From Isoetes taiwanensis (lineage: Eukaryota; Streptophyta; Lycopodiopsida; Isoetales; Isoetaceae), in NCBI GenBank assembly GCA_021234155.1, contig JAJEKV010000013.1:10051548-10115547 (forward strand): a DNA stretch of 64,000 nucleotides, read 5' to 3'. Position 1 is the first letter of the stretch. Every line of letters begins with the position of its first letter. The notes below the pieces were generated by a model. The model did not search any database. It saw nothing but the letters and a program-made list of their open reading frames with translations, and was not told where the DNA came from. Both the position numbers and the translations under genes were made by a program. Positions 1 through 10,743 of the stretch are shown in pieces.

Positions 1-1237
1 TTTATATAACATTATATTATATTCAAGACTTAAAACATGTAGTACATCTATAATTCTAACCCAATAGAAGTCTAAATAAGCAACGAATAGGAAGTTAACT
101 TAGACCTAGGGCCTTTGACAAACTAAAAAAGTGCATGTGCAATATTCCCTTCCATAGAGAGATAACGTTTCTCAAAATCAATAGTGCCATTTAATATGTT
201 ACACAATCACACTACAAATCTCCATCAAAAATAAATTTGGGGTTCTTCAACTCTTTCGCGCCTCTTAGTGCTCTTAAACTTTTCCTCCTTTGCGTGGCCA
301 GAGTCTCTGGTGAACATTCTTCAAGAAACACTTGGCTTCCTCCAATACAGAGTCCCCTCATTTGGGAAAAGCTCATCGAAATTCTCATCATCAAAATGCA
401 AAATAGATGATTATAAATGAGATTGTTCATCGAGATCTGATGGGAGGAGGCGTAAATTGGCTCTGAAAACAAGAAGAGAGGCGGTCCGCAGAAACATTTT
501 GTAGTTATTTGCATAACGCTTGTGTGTGTTTATGAAAAACTTTGAACAAAGAAACCATTGTAAGTTGCACCATTCGCCTACCAAAAAAGCAAAGAAAGGA
601 AAAAATGAACTATAAACCATTGATTTTCTTACTTTTTTTTGGCTTTTAAAGAATGTTGTTCTCAAAGTGGAAAGCGGCATTGAACGGCGTTCCCGGTAAC
701 TCTTCGTCACAGGCCGGAACTTGGAGTTCGGGGAATGCGGGTTCCCTAAGGAGCGGATTAGGAAGGAACCGTTTGGGCGGCGTCCGGTGGCTATGGGTAA
801 AACCCCAAATTTTTGTTGCGATATTGTGGAAGGGTGATCGCATGCATCGATCCTTGAATCAACAGTCTGGCGATTCAAACTACACAGAGACTCCGACTCC
901 CTCCAGCCAGCTACTTTGACTTCTTCCGCATGCAGCATTACGGTTAATCCCCTACCGGGTAGTCTTCCTTATTGGGCTCCCCTCCCTCTCCTCCCCGAAA
1001 AAAAAAAAAATGGCGGAGGCTAGGGTTGAGGAAAGAACAAATGCACATTTTGGAGGCATGCCAGCTGACTAAATGCAGGCTATATGCGCTACCCTACGGG
1101 AAGTATTAACTTACGCAGCCATTCCATTCAAGTTCCTTCAAATGGATGGCGCTCCTTGCAGAACCATATTATTTGTTTTGTAACTTGAAGATATTGCTTT
1201 CGGGGCTAGTATATGATGCAAATAAACCCGTTTTATA
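1..1237. other. No recognisable gene; short exon-like patch near 640-920
   Basis: I recognise no coding gene here. The stretch about 650-920 is more GC-rich than its surroundings and is open in one plus and two minus frames. None of the translations resembles a family I know, so it could be a gene scrap carried by a transposon. A run of 13 A at about 998-1010 follows a C-rich patch. No tRNA, CRISPR or convincing promoter structure is visible. Confidence 0.4.
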
Positions 1238-1467
1238 AATAGAATAGAATAGAATAAAATTTTGTTTTGTCGTCCCCGAGGAACCAAGTAAAGCTTAAAA
1301 ACTTTTATTGTTGAAAAGCTAATATAAATTGAAATCAATATGTCATGCAAAAATATTTGTTTGCATGTTTTCGAAATTATTGAATAAAGCTGGTACATTT
1401 GAGGCTTTGCCGTCATAAAAATGGGCGCATTAATGTGACACAAAGGTGTTATAAATTGAGCATCCAC
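1238..1467 (-). mobile_element. 3' end of a LINE with a (TTCTA)n tail
   Basis: Read on the minus strand, positions 1290 down to 1257 give the box GGTTCCTCGGGGACG followed by ACAAAA. About four units of TTCTA follow (1256-1238). The same arrangement, a GGTTCCC-like box, GGACG, an A-rich stretch and then a simple-repeat tail, closes two plus-strand LINE copies at 49588-49652 and 52706-52773. I therefore read this as a third, older member with a different tail unit. The body upstream (about 1290-1467) is too decayed to translate. The hairpin seen in the other two copies is not clearly kept here. Confidence 0.45.
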
Positions 1468-4320
1468 TCGTGGAGCTTGAATTCCTAATCAATGCACAAA
1501 AGATGTCACGGTTTAATAATTGTCTGAAATGCTTGAAACATATCTTTGCATAGTACTTATTGTTCCTCCTTGGACAGTTTGAATAGAGGGGAGCATTTAT
1601 GGGGTGCTTGAATATAAATAAGTCCTTTAGCGACTTGCGACAAGCGGCTACTTCAGTATTTGTTACAACATTGCTGAGGGAAGAAAATTTAGGTTATCCT
1701 TGTTTGAAGGCTGACAAAGAAGCGGCTACTTTGATGTGATTATTGCAGCATTCATTTTATTGGCAGGAAAGAAAATTTAGAAGTCACGATTTAGTATTTA
1801 TTTGGTGAGGTTCGTTACAAAGCGGCACCGTGGTACATAAAATTATGACTGCCGGAGGCCACTTAATGCTTGATACCCATTGCACTTCTATTCAATGGAG
1901 TTTCTATGTCGAGGAAGAGAACCGGATTCGATTGGCTACTCAAATATCATTGAACAAGAATTTCCTAGGAATTTGCCATCGTTTGTTGTTCGCTCTGTGC
2001 TGACCCAAAATTCAACCTATTAAGTCAAGATATCGCCATGGCGAGGTGTGTCGATAGGGCATGTTTGAGTAAATGCAATAGCCAATTTTAGGACAAATGT
2101 TACTTGCAATAGCGACACATTTTATTGCGGTATTTGGATCTAATATACTTTGCATTGATCCATGCTAGGGCTTTACGCACCCATAGGGCGGAATGATTTC
2201 AAGAAACTAAGAGCCGATTGGGTGGTTTTGGGCACATGGGAGTTCTAGAGAAAAGATTCCATATATGACATGAACCGACCTTTGTAGAAAAGAACACCTC
2301 TGTTTTAACTTAAAGCAAAAATAATGTATGTTAAAGATAACTCTGAAGTGGCGTGGAATTCAAATTTCTTGGAATGGAATACAAAGCGATTGCCATAAAA
2401 TCACCATGGCTCAGACTTTCTTTTTGCAACTTGCATGCCCTCAAGCTTTGTTTACATATGAAATGCTAAATGGATTGCAAAATAAAAATTAATAATTATG
2501 AACTAAATGGCAATAGAAATGATAAAGCATGTGGGATGCAGTGGAATTTAAATCGAAAGAAGAATTTTGAATGTGAAGTACCGGCTGAAAGCCAGTAATT
2601 TGGTGTAGCATGGCCAATACTCCATCACGGGGAGATGTAGATATTTGGCTTTCAAGGCATAAAATCCAAATCTCTGCAATATATGAACTTCTAGTTCATC
2701 ATCCAAAAATATGTTGTGGGTTTCATGTCACCATGGCAAAAGCTTGTTGCATATCATAATGCAAATAAGCCTAGCCACTTTGCAATCCTAGAGCAATTTG
2801 GTGCCTTCGTCCGGCTAAAAATGTAGCTTGTATGCTTAGAAATAGGTTCTTGAAGGCTCCCATTAGCCATAGCGGGAAAAAAGGTTTCATGGTATTGCCA
2901 TCAAAAATATACCTTAAAAGCTTCAAAATGTTCCCGCGTCTTAACTTTCATCATGAAATTCAACTCTATTAGAAAACTCACCGCCTACCCATCGGTTGAA
3001 ATACTTGCGTAAAGAACCATGGTCAATATTAAAAATCTATATACATATCAAACACCAAAGCGTAAAGAGTACTTGTATATAATATGCCAAGGGAGAAACT
3101 ACTACTATTAGAGTTGGAACAACATACTATGTTATGCCATAATTGATGGGGGACAACTAGGACATATATTGTTCGAGAAAACCAATTGGTATGGACATAT
3201 GGTATCGATCTAAATGCACATGGTGACAATAATTAAAATGATCACATGGCTTAGAGACAATACATTATCTTGATGGACCGAGTACTAACCACTGAGACTT
3301 GAAAACTGAAAAAGTATGGCAATGATGTTGATCATGCTTCAAAGCCCTGCAAGATTAACATTCAAACATACCTTATACAAAATGTTGAAGAGGTATAACA
3401 TGACAAAAGATAATGTCAACAAGTAAATAAAAATTACTGTACGAGAAAACGATTTATGCGGTTTAAAAGTGAAACAAACATACCTTTTGTGACATTCCAT
3501 ATATTTACTCCAACATATGCATACATACTATGACATGTCACGGGATATAAATAGAACCTTATGGGTCGATGCAGGGGCTAACTTGGTTTTATTAGCTATA
3601 TTTAAAATATTAGTAAATAACCCAATTAGGCTAATTAGGTTATTAATTAGTAAAAAGTCACCAACTAGGCGATTAGCACCTTCCAAAATCGACACAGAGG
3701 AACACTGCTAAGTTTGGAGGGCAACCAAATCGATTTGGGAGAGTTGGAGGAAGGAGCTACCAATAGTTGTTACCGGACTCTGAAGAATGGAAGCCTTTCA
3801 TGACAATGGTTTCCAACCAATGACTTATTAGTCCCTAGATAGTGGCTTATTTTAAACATGACTATGCGGTTGGATGGAATGGTTGTTTTCTTTTTACGTG
3901 TTACTAAGATGATGATGGATACTTTTGATTATGATTGTATTTCTCTCTTTCTATTTCTCCAGTGGTGTCAAGTTAAGGAGGATAGAGACATGAACAGCTT
4001 CCTAGAAGTAGAGATATCTCTAGCTAGAACCCTTAAGACTCAAAGAAGTATGACATGTGCACAAGAGCCCACCGTTTGGGATGCTATGATGTGTGGGTAT
4101 GATGGTGAATCCGGGTTTGGGAGGGTCTTGCCTAGCTTGGCTACATGACTCCTATAGTGTGCTAGGCTTACTAGTGAGGTCATCAAGGCGAGGTATGGGT
4201 TACGACACTCTCACCGGGTGCATAGTGGCATTAATCTATATGGGCGTCACGGACTCCGAACGAACACGGTGGAGGCCTTTAGATTTAATGGAGTAATTTG
4301 GTACAAATGGGGGTCAACGA
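1468..4320. other. No recognisable gene
   Basis: AT-rich sequence with only short open frames (under 100 codons) that resemble no family I know. No RNA gene, tandem array or clear element boundary was found. Most likely decayed transposon DNA. Confidence 0.5.
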
Positions 4321-4947
4321 TGTGGCACCTATTCTCTAACACCCGGGGATCCATCACGCCGGGAGGGACGCCTCCACGACCTACCTCAGCCGGACCAAAG
4401 AGATGTAACACGGAGTAGTCTCATAAGGTGATTCCATGGGATTATGTCTCCAAAAAGGCTACAATCACGCCATAGCATGTTTGACCCTATCTATAAAGTG
4501 TGATACGAGAAGAGATGGATGGACTAACCTAGCTATTGTTTATGCAAGCCAACGCCTATGTTATACCTCTATTCATCGATATCTTGAGGCCACGACCATC
4601 CAATTGACCCCATGGAGCCCAAAGGTAGAGCCTTATTTATAGTATATTATGTTATCATGTTCTTATATTGCTATTCAGGTTGATGAGTGATGGATGGCCA
4701 CCGCCATTGGTGGTATATTATTTGAGCATGATTGTTGTGTGCTAACATGTATGTATGCCTTCAAACTAGGATTCACATAGAGGACATGGGACTCTACCGA
4801 CACCTGGAGTGTTCCTTACTGGGACACTTGGCCATCCCAAGTGGTCCGAGTTAGGAGGGCCTCTTCCATGGTGAGAAATTCGCCCACAGGGAAAATTCCC
4901 CGTGATTTATATGATGGGAGCATCGTATAGATTTTGGGAGCGCCACA
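4321..4947 (+). repeat. Decayed 5' LTR of a retrotransposon
   Basis: The right edge is well supported: it ends GGGAGCGCCACA and is followed, after one G, by a primer-binding site. The left edge is less sure. TGTGGC at 4321 pairs with the terminal GCCACA, giving an LTR of about 627 bp. A diverged second copy begins near 5598. The shared stretch is clearest where a box reading GGTGATNCCAT then AGGATTATGTCTCC occurs at about 4426-4450 and again at about 5715-5740. No long open frame is present. Confidence 0.5.
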
Positions 4948-4948
4948 G

Positions 4949-4960
4949 TGGTATCAGAGC
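4949..4960 (+). other. Primer-binding site, initiator tRNA-Met type
   Basis: TGGTATCAGAGC is the classic plant LTR-retrotransposon primer-binding site, complementary to the 3' end of initiator tRNA-Met. It lies one base after the LTR end at 4947, so the element ran on the plus strand. The roughly 640 bp that follow hold no gag or pol I can read, which suggests a non-autonomous or internally deleted element. Confidence 0.75.
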
Positions 4961-6180
4961 ATGATTTTGGTAGACCAAATCATTGCTCTGGCCATAGTCT
5001 AAACTCGTTAGGTTGGTTGGTTGTAGGAGAGTTTGTCTTAGGTTAAATTACCCCAACTCCATAGTTAGGATATGTGCTGGCCTAGTAATGAGAGGACTAA
5101 ATTAGTTAGATAGGAAGGTGTAAGCTATTATGGTAGATATGTTAAGTTGTGGAGAAAAGAGGTTTCTGGTTTTCGAGGGCCATAATTTTTTCTAGATAAC
5201 TCGGATGGAGGCGATTTTTGCACCAACATGTTGGGCACGGTCCAACTCCCTAGAGGCACCAAAGATCCCGACGTGACGGAATCATATGGGCTTGGGAGGA
5301 ACAGAGTGCGCGTCGAGCATATTAGATCTTGAATTGAAAAAGAAACTCATTATTTCAATTCACGACACTCATATAAAAATGCGTATTTCTGTTGTATAAT
5401 TTAAAAAAAAAAGTTTTAAAATTTTTTTGAACTTAAAAAAAAAAAGTGATGGTTATTTTTATTTCGTCCCGCCGACTTGCGCCCTTCGCTTCACCTGGCC
5501 CGGCTACACCTCCTGAGGGCAATGGTGTAATGCCTCCTCAAGAGTTAAGGTTGTTGTCTCGGCTCTTGTTTTAGGGGGTTCGGGCCTGGGGGGCGGATTG
5601 TGTATCGCCCGCGATCCTCTAGTAAGCCCATGGAGCCACTAGACCTCTAAAAGGGAGGGAGATGCAACCCCTTCCTACCTCATGGGATGAGGAGATGCAA
5701 CCCGTAGTCCCAATGGGTGATACCATAGGATTATGTCTCCGGCTGTGTTAAAGTCACGCCTAACCCCGATTTAGCCCGCCCGCAAAGTATGCAATGGGAG
5801 GGGGTGGATGGAGTAGTCAACCCTAGCCATTGTCTATAGCCGGCCCCCGCCATTGCCATACCAAATTAAGCCTATCTTGTGGCCCCGCCATGGGTCTACT
5901 TCCTTTACGGTGAGCCTAGGTAGGAGCTCTCATGTTTTATGGCATGTTGATATCTTTGTTGTATCTATGGATGTACGGACATGTTGCACTTCAAGGTAGT
6001 TAGATGTATTATTGTTGTTAATGCTGACACTATGTTATGTTTCTGCTGTTATAGGAGCCCATAAGAGAAGGGCGCGCAAGACGTCTTCGTGTTCCCTTCC
6101 CTCACTAGGGATACCTTAGGTGGGGGATAGACGGAGGGCCCATGCGACCAAAGGGCTAGATGGGGGATTTCTTGCGAGAT
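4961..6180 (+). mobile_element. Internal remnant and diverged 3' LTR copy
   Basis: Positions 4961-5597 hold non-coding internal sequence with two runs of A near 5402-5450. From about 5598 the sequence is a second, GC-richer and strongly diverged copy of the LTR at 4321. Similarity can be followed by eye in patches to about 6150 and then gives way to LINE sequence. Neither the right LTR edge nor a target duplication could be fixed. Element type is uncertain because no pol survives. Confidence 0.35.
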
Positions 6181-6189
6181 GTACGACCA

Positions 6190-6470
6190 GGCTTCGTATA
6201 TTTGGTGGGGAACGTCACAAGAATCTGGAGCCAAGAAAGAAGATTTGACATATACATGGATATTATTCAAAATTGACTTAGCTACCTGAACACGTCCAGC
6301 TAATAGCAACATTGCGCCTCTCCACCACAACAGATATTTTTGCAAGATAACCTGATTTCAAGCTTGTATTACAAAAATGCCAACACCGAAAGGAACATCT
6401 AAGAGTCTCATCACACTGTTTGGAGGAAAAATAGACCATGGGTACACATAAGCAAAAATTGGAGTGTCCA
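6190..6470 (-). pseudogene. LINE reverse transcriptase scrap (post-catalytic region)
   Basis: The minus-strand translation contains LLWWRGAMLLLAGRVQVAKS followed by ILNNIHVY. This matches the region after the catalytic core of plant L1-type reverse transcriptases, where WR..LSLAGR..L.KSVL is typical. A second overlapping frame carries the preceding residues, so the copy is frameshifted. It is only about 90 codons long and is isolated from any other LINE sequence. Confidence 0.6.
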
Positions 6471-6479
6471 AAATCCACA

Positions 6480-7096
6480 ATCACCTAGACACAAAAAAGA
6501 GAGAGGGACAATTGAATTTCGAACTCTGTGACAATGAAGAAGATGGCAAGAACCCAACATGATTCATCTAGTGTCCAGGGGTTAACATCTTCAAATAAAA
6601 GACCCACATCAAGTGCTCAAGCCTAGTGGAACAACATCTTTATGCAATTCATGGTGGTAGATTGAAAGTAGTACTTGGCAGGGTAAAAGCACACTAGGGT
6701 GTCATACATTAGTAATTCATGTACTATTTTGCACTAGAAAACCATTTTTTCTATGTAATTTTGAATGTATGGTAGGAGGCCACATGCTTGTCATATATAT
6801 TTAAAAAGGAATATATTTGGTTGTTTGTCATCATGACATGAAGTGGTAGATGATTGTTGCGAAATTTTGGGTACAACTGCTTTCGATTCCTTCCGATCCA
6901 AATAAATTCCCTCCAATCCATCTCAAACAAGCAAAATTCCCTCCAATCTGGGTCTAAGAATCTAAAACAAAGAAAAGAATTTCAAATTCTTGCCGGATCT
7001 TTGCATGCATATCAGTTTTCATAGTAGTAAGGACATGGCACAAGAAAATCAAAGTATGAACAAGGTGATACCGAAATTGACAAAGGGAAGCAGAAA
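6480..7096. other. Non-coding; direct repeats of AAATTCCCTCCA
   Basis: No gene. AAATTCCCTCCA occurs twice, about 30 bp apart, near 6905 and 6935. It appears once in inverted orientation near 41330-41345, outside the far end of the minus-strand Ulp1-type gene. If the 7-41 kb block is one element, this is a weak candidate for its subterminal repeat. Confidence 0.3.
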
Positions 7097-7786
7097 ATGG
7101 TTGAACAAGATACTCTAAATGACATGGTGAATGAAGTGACAGAGAGTAATATTGTCAGCAGTGAGAATGGCAGATCATATTCCAGGTACATCATCAAAAA
7201 ATTCAGGAATAGAGCAGAAAAGGTTGTTGAATGCTTTAGAAATGAAGCCAGTTCTCTATCTCCTGGTCAAAGAGAGGTATTGGTTTCCAGGATCTTGCAA
7301 GACAACAGGTTATTGGGGTTGTTTAAACATGTGATTCGGCTACCTTTAGAAGCAGTGGTGAAACATTTATTGCTACAAAATCTCAAAGATGGATTAGAAG
7401 AGGTTAAATCTTCTAATAGCAGTGACAAATTGGCAGCCAAGCACTCTGTTTTATCCATGATTGTTGGGAAAAATGGGAAATTGAAGCAAAAATAAGTTGC
7501 TTCAAAAATGTTGAACTGCCATCCTCGAAATTTGTCATATGCTGCAGGCAGAAGAAAGAGAATGAAAATTGCAGGTCCAACTATATGGGCATTAGCAGGT
7601 AGAAAGAGAAGATCTGATTGTTTGGACGAAGATACAAAGCAATTAGTCATCCAATTTTGGTTAAACAACACCAAGGTTTCATTTAAATACAGGGATGTAA
7701 GAAAGAAAAGGCATCAGACAATCCAGTTTCTTGATATACCAGAGGTATTTCATTCTTTATTGTATGAAATGTTTTCTAATGACTGA
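7097..7786 (+). pseudogene. DDE-type transposase, N-terminal part (broken)
   Basis: Two open frames, 7097-7495 and 7508-7786, together read as one protein interrupted by a stop and frame change near 7495. The first half is helical and charged. The second contains RRKRMKIAGPTIWALAGRKR followed by an RSD..D..TKQLVIQFW motif. I recognise these as conserved in a transposase-like family found widely in animals and non-seed plants. It is annotated mostly as uncharacterised, and I will not give it a formal superfamily name. The start ATG at 7097 is chosen because the same frame has stops about 75 bp upstream. The protein continues at about 8380, 9390 and 31642. Expected role: cut-and-paste transposition. 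Confidence 0.6.
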
Positions 7787-8216
7787 TCCCTCATGTATAT
7801 GTTCACTTTTATTGGAATTTAGTATCTTCTTTGTTTTGATGTATGATGCTTTCTAATGACTGATCTATCATTTATGTATTCACTTTTATTTAGTTTTACA
7901 TATGCAATCACCTTTGTTGGTTTGCGTACATTTATTGACCATGTATATTATACTAAATCTTCCTTTCTTATTTATGCAGTGACTCCAAAATTGTTAACCA
8001 ATATATAGATTAGATTTTGCATAATATTTGTATCTTATACATGTCTATAGAATATATATCTTATACTCGGACTTTCATTTATGGACTTCAAGAATTTACT
8101 CTGGAATATTAATATGCTTTAGACTACAGTAATGTACCCACACTGCTACTTTATTATGCCACATGTATTTAATGTACATGTGTCATGTGTAGTCTGTTGT
8201 CCTTATGTATATTGTA

Positions 8217-8285
8217 AGTACATGTGAGTACATTTTGAGTACATCTGAGTACATGTTAGTACATTATGAGTACATATTAGTACAT
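8217..8285. repeat. Tandem AGTACAT array (7 units)
   Basis: Seven copies of AGTACAT spaced about 11-12 bp apart lie between two coding parts of the transposase pseudogene. Units are joined by variable 3-5 base linkers, often TTTG or CTG. The inverted motif ATGTACT is clustered at about 39290-39425, beside the other gene of the putative host element. The arrangement resembles transposase-binding repeats, but this is inference. Confidence 0.6.
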
Positions 8286-8319
8286 TTTGACTCGCATGTA
8301 CTCAATTGCGATACAAGAC

Positions 8320-8690
8320 TATGATGATTCGAATATCACAAAATTTTGCGAGAACTTTGTGGAGCAACACCGAGGCGGAGACATTGGCATCGATTGTTCA
8401 ATACCTCAAACCTGATTATGTAAGGAAGTTTGAAGGAAAGAGACACATGTTGTTGTGTCAAGCATGAGCAAGCGAGAGAACTTCACGAAGGCATTTAATT
8501 CTATGAGGGCTAAGCTCCACATCAATTGTAAGTCGCAATTGTGAAGTTTGTCTTTGCTAACAAAAATGATGGAATTTGTCGGGCTCACAAGCATACATCT
8601 TGTAATGTCGACACTCTATGGAGGAGTATGGTTTGTCCAAAATAGGATAGTGACCAGTGGCACAAATTCAATTCTAGAATGGAGCTCGCA
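8320..8690 (+). pseudogene. DDE-type transposase, zinc-binding middle part (broken)
   Basis: Frameshifted coding remnant. Readable patches are YLKPDYVRKFEGKRHMLLC near 8400-8455 and ICRAHKHTSCN followed by TLWRSMVCPK near 8575-8640. In the family these correspond to a Lys-Pro-aromatic segment before a Cys-rich stretch, then a CxxH motif and a W..MVCPK box. Several family cysteines are replaced or out of frame. It follows an intron-like gap from 7787 containing the AGTACAT array. Confidence 0.5.
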
Positions 8691-8694
8691 TGAA

Positions 8695-9385
8695 AGCGAC
8701 AAAGACCTCCGATAGATAGGCTTCTCATTCATCTCGATTAGATTTTCTACAATAGTGGATAGTGGGTAGTTGCACATCACGAACTATGCACAAAGAAAAA
8801 GGGAACATCCAATTATACAATTTGGACCCCATGAAATACAATGCTAATAGATGTTTGTTTGTGTGTGCTTAGAAAGCTTATCACGGGGAATTAAAAACCA
8901 ACCCTTTTAGGGTTTTCGAGGACAAATCCTAGTGATAAGCCCTTCGACAAGGGGCTTGGACAAGCGTAAAGGCGAGAATTAGGCTCCCAAAAACCCACGA
9001 ATGGAGAAGTCAAGCTGGCCGCCGCTTATCAACACGAGAACAAATGTGACAAAACAAACCTCCAAAGTGGAGGGGCTGATCACGCATGCCAGCGACAACA
9101 AAACAAAAACCTCTTCAAATAGAGAGGCTGGTCATCCGTGCCGAGGCGATAAATACATTAAACAATTAAGGGGAGAGGGTGGGTTTCAAAGAATAGAGAA
9201 TAAGGATGCTGGAGAGAGAAGAGGAAGCGCCCGATGAGGCGTTGATGAAGAACCCGCCTAATATAGCGATCTCCCAACCGGAGAAGGCATGCAATGCATG
9301 CATGCAAGACATGCATGCTCGCTCCCTCTAGAATCTCGATCCGAGGGCAAATATACTCTTATGTGGATGAGAAGTCTAAAAAAGG
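8695..9385. other. Unidentified insertion or intron inside the transposase gene
   Basis: About 690 bp separate two coding parts of the transposase that are close together in the family. No coding capacity is recognised; the 78-codon frame at 9001 resembles nothing known to me. Palindromic TGCATGC repeats lie at about 9287-9320. It may be a small non-autonomous element or an intron. No flanking duplication was found. Confidence 0.35.
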
Positions 9386-9389
9386 AGTC

Positions 9390-9749
9390 TCAAGAAGGCT
9401 CAGATTGGTGGACAAGACAACAAATGCACTGTAATCTTTGGATGCCATGTTTGGTCACATGAAAACATTTATCCATCACAACTTTGCAGCTCACTGGCAA
9501 AGCAAAGAATTCAGAAGATGTGTTCAAAACCTGAGACATGATTCAGTGATATCAGTGGTTGACTTTGTAGAAAATTATATATCGAAGCCCTTCAAAGAGG
9601 TTCAGTCAGAACATTGGAATGCAGACCAAATTACTATAATGATACAGATTACCATGCTAAAGGTAAATGGCATCTTGAAGAAGACTGTTCACTTGTATAT
9701 TTTTGATGACAGAAATCACGATACACATTTTGTACAACATGCATTTAAG
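9390..9749 (+). pseudogene. DDE-type transposase, catalytic core up to the LINE insertion
   Basis: Reads HWQSKEFRRCVQNLRHDS, then VVDFVENYISKPFKEVQSEHW, then DDRNHDTHFVQHAFK. The Asp of VDFVENY fits the first catalytic Asp of the DDE triad, and QSEHW and HDT.FVQH are family hallmarks. The frame is cut after AFK at 9749 by the LINE. Directly after the LINE, at 31652, it resumes as FHLKWLKEN in the same frame, the family's usual continuation. The open frame seems to run on to 9821 only because it reads into the LINE's A-tail complement (poly-Phe). Confidence 0.7.
9740..9749. repeat. Target-site duplication of the LINE, left copy
   Basis: TGCATTTAAG here is repeated exactly at 31642-31651, on the other side of the 21.9-kb LINE complex. 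A 10-bp duplication beside a poly(A) tail is the signature of target-primed reverse transcription. Confidence 0.85.
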
Positions 9750-9750
9750 C

Positions 9751-9770
9751 TTTTTTTTTTTTTTTTTTTT
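9751..9770 (-). other. Poly(A) tail of the LINE
   Basis: Twenty consecutive T on the plus strand are the 3' A tail of the minus-strand LINE. They directly abut the target duplication apart from one extra base at 9750. Confidence 0.85.
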
Positions 9771-10743
9771 GTGAAAGTAAGAGATGGTTTTATCATTAAT
9801 TATAAAATCTCAAGTACATAACAAAGATCATGCTTTCTGATACAGAAGCATGCCAAAGATATAAGTGTATAACCAGAACAGAGCCTCATAGCACAAGAAC
9901 TATGATCCCTTAAACATCAAAAGGATAATAAAATGTAGAAGATAAGTAACTATAGAGTCTTGAATGTAGAAAACTCCCAAGATGTCCAACTGCTTGAGCA
10001 GATCACAAAGATGATCAACTGTTATCTCTGCTCTTGAATCATGCCAACGGGTTAATATTCCAAAAAAGTGAAGCTAGATCAAAATTAAACAAGAGCAGAA
10101 GTATATTTTGGGAAAAGCAAGAAAGATGTGATGTCTAGGAGTCAGCAAAGAAAATGGAATTGAAATAGGCATTGAAGGCATCAGTGGTTCCAAAGGTGTA
10201 ATGCTCAGCAGGCCAATTGTTGCTATAGAACAGACGAAATTTGTCCTTGTCCTCCAAAAGAATCAATAAGGATCCATACATATCAGCAAGGAGCTTGTGG
10301 TTGTAATACATGGTCATGTATCTTATCATCTGCCTCTCAGTAAGAATGAAATTGGATTTGCCAAAAATGTCCACAGACAATGGATTTGTACTATCTCCCT
10401 GCAGAAGATAGCAGCCCACAAATCCTCACTATCTTTCTAATACCTTCTATGTCCAGCTCTCATTAGGAAGGATTCTATTGAAGTAGCTAGATTGTTCTGC
10501 ATAGTCAGATCCTTTGATGACTGACTGAATGGGGAATGATCATCAAACTTACTTCTTCCATCTCCACGAAGGAACTCAAGATATTCTAGGATCATCAGAA
10601 AAGAGAATGTTAGAATCTACTACATTCAAATTGGAAATAAATAAATCATAATGTCCCTTATACTCTCCAAAAGCCTCCCATTTCCTGTCATAGTTAGTTC
10701 CATATCTTTTTTTATGAGTAGTAGCAATAGTTTCAAAGTCAAA
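9771..10743 (-). pseudogene. LINE 3' region and C-terminal coding remnant
   Basis: A 94-codon minus-strand frame (10419-10135) and a 64-codon frame (10820-10626) lie between the zinc-finger-like motif and the poly(A) tail. The 94-codon frame has an ordinary amino-acid composition, with motifs such as ERQMIRYMTMYYNHK, and may be the extreme C-terminus of ORF2. I know no named domain for it. The last about 360 bp before the tail are untranslated. Confidence 0.4.

Noticed and set aside
7012-7674. Minus-strand frames opposite the transposase N-terminus
   Set aside because: Antisense shadows; only the plus strand shows family motifs.
9751-9821. Poly-Phe end of the transposase ORF as a real C-terminus
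   Set aside because: The T run is the complement of the LINE's poly(A) tail. The true continuation is at 31652.
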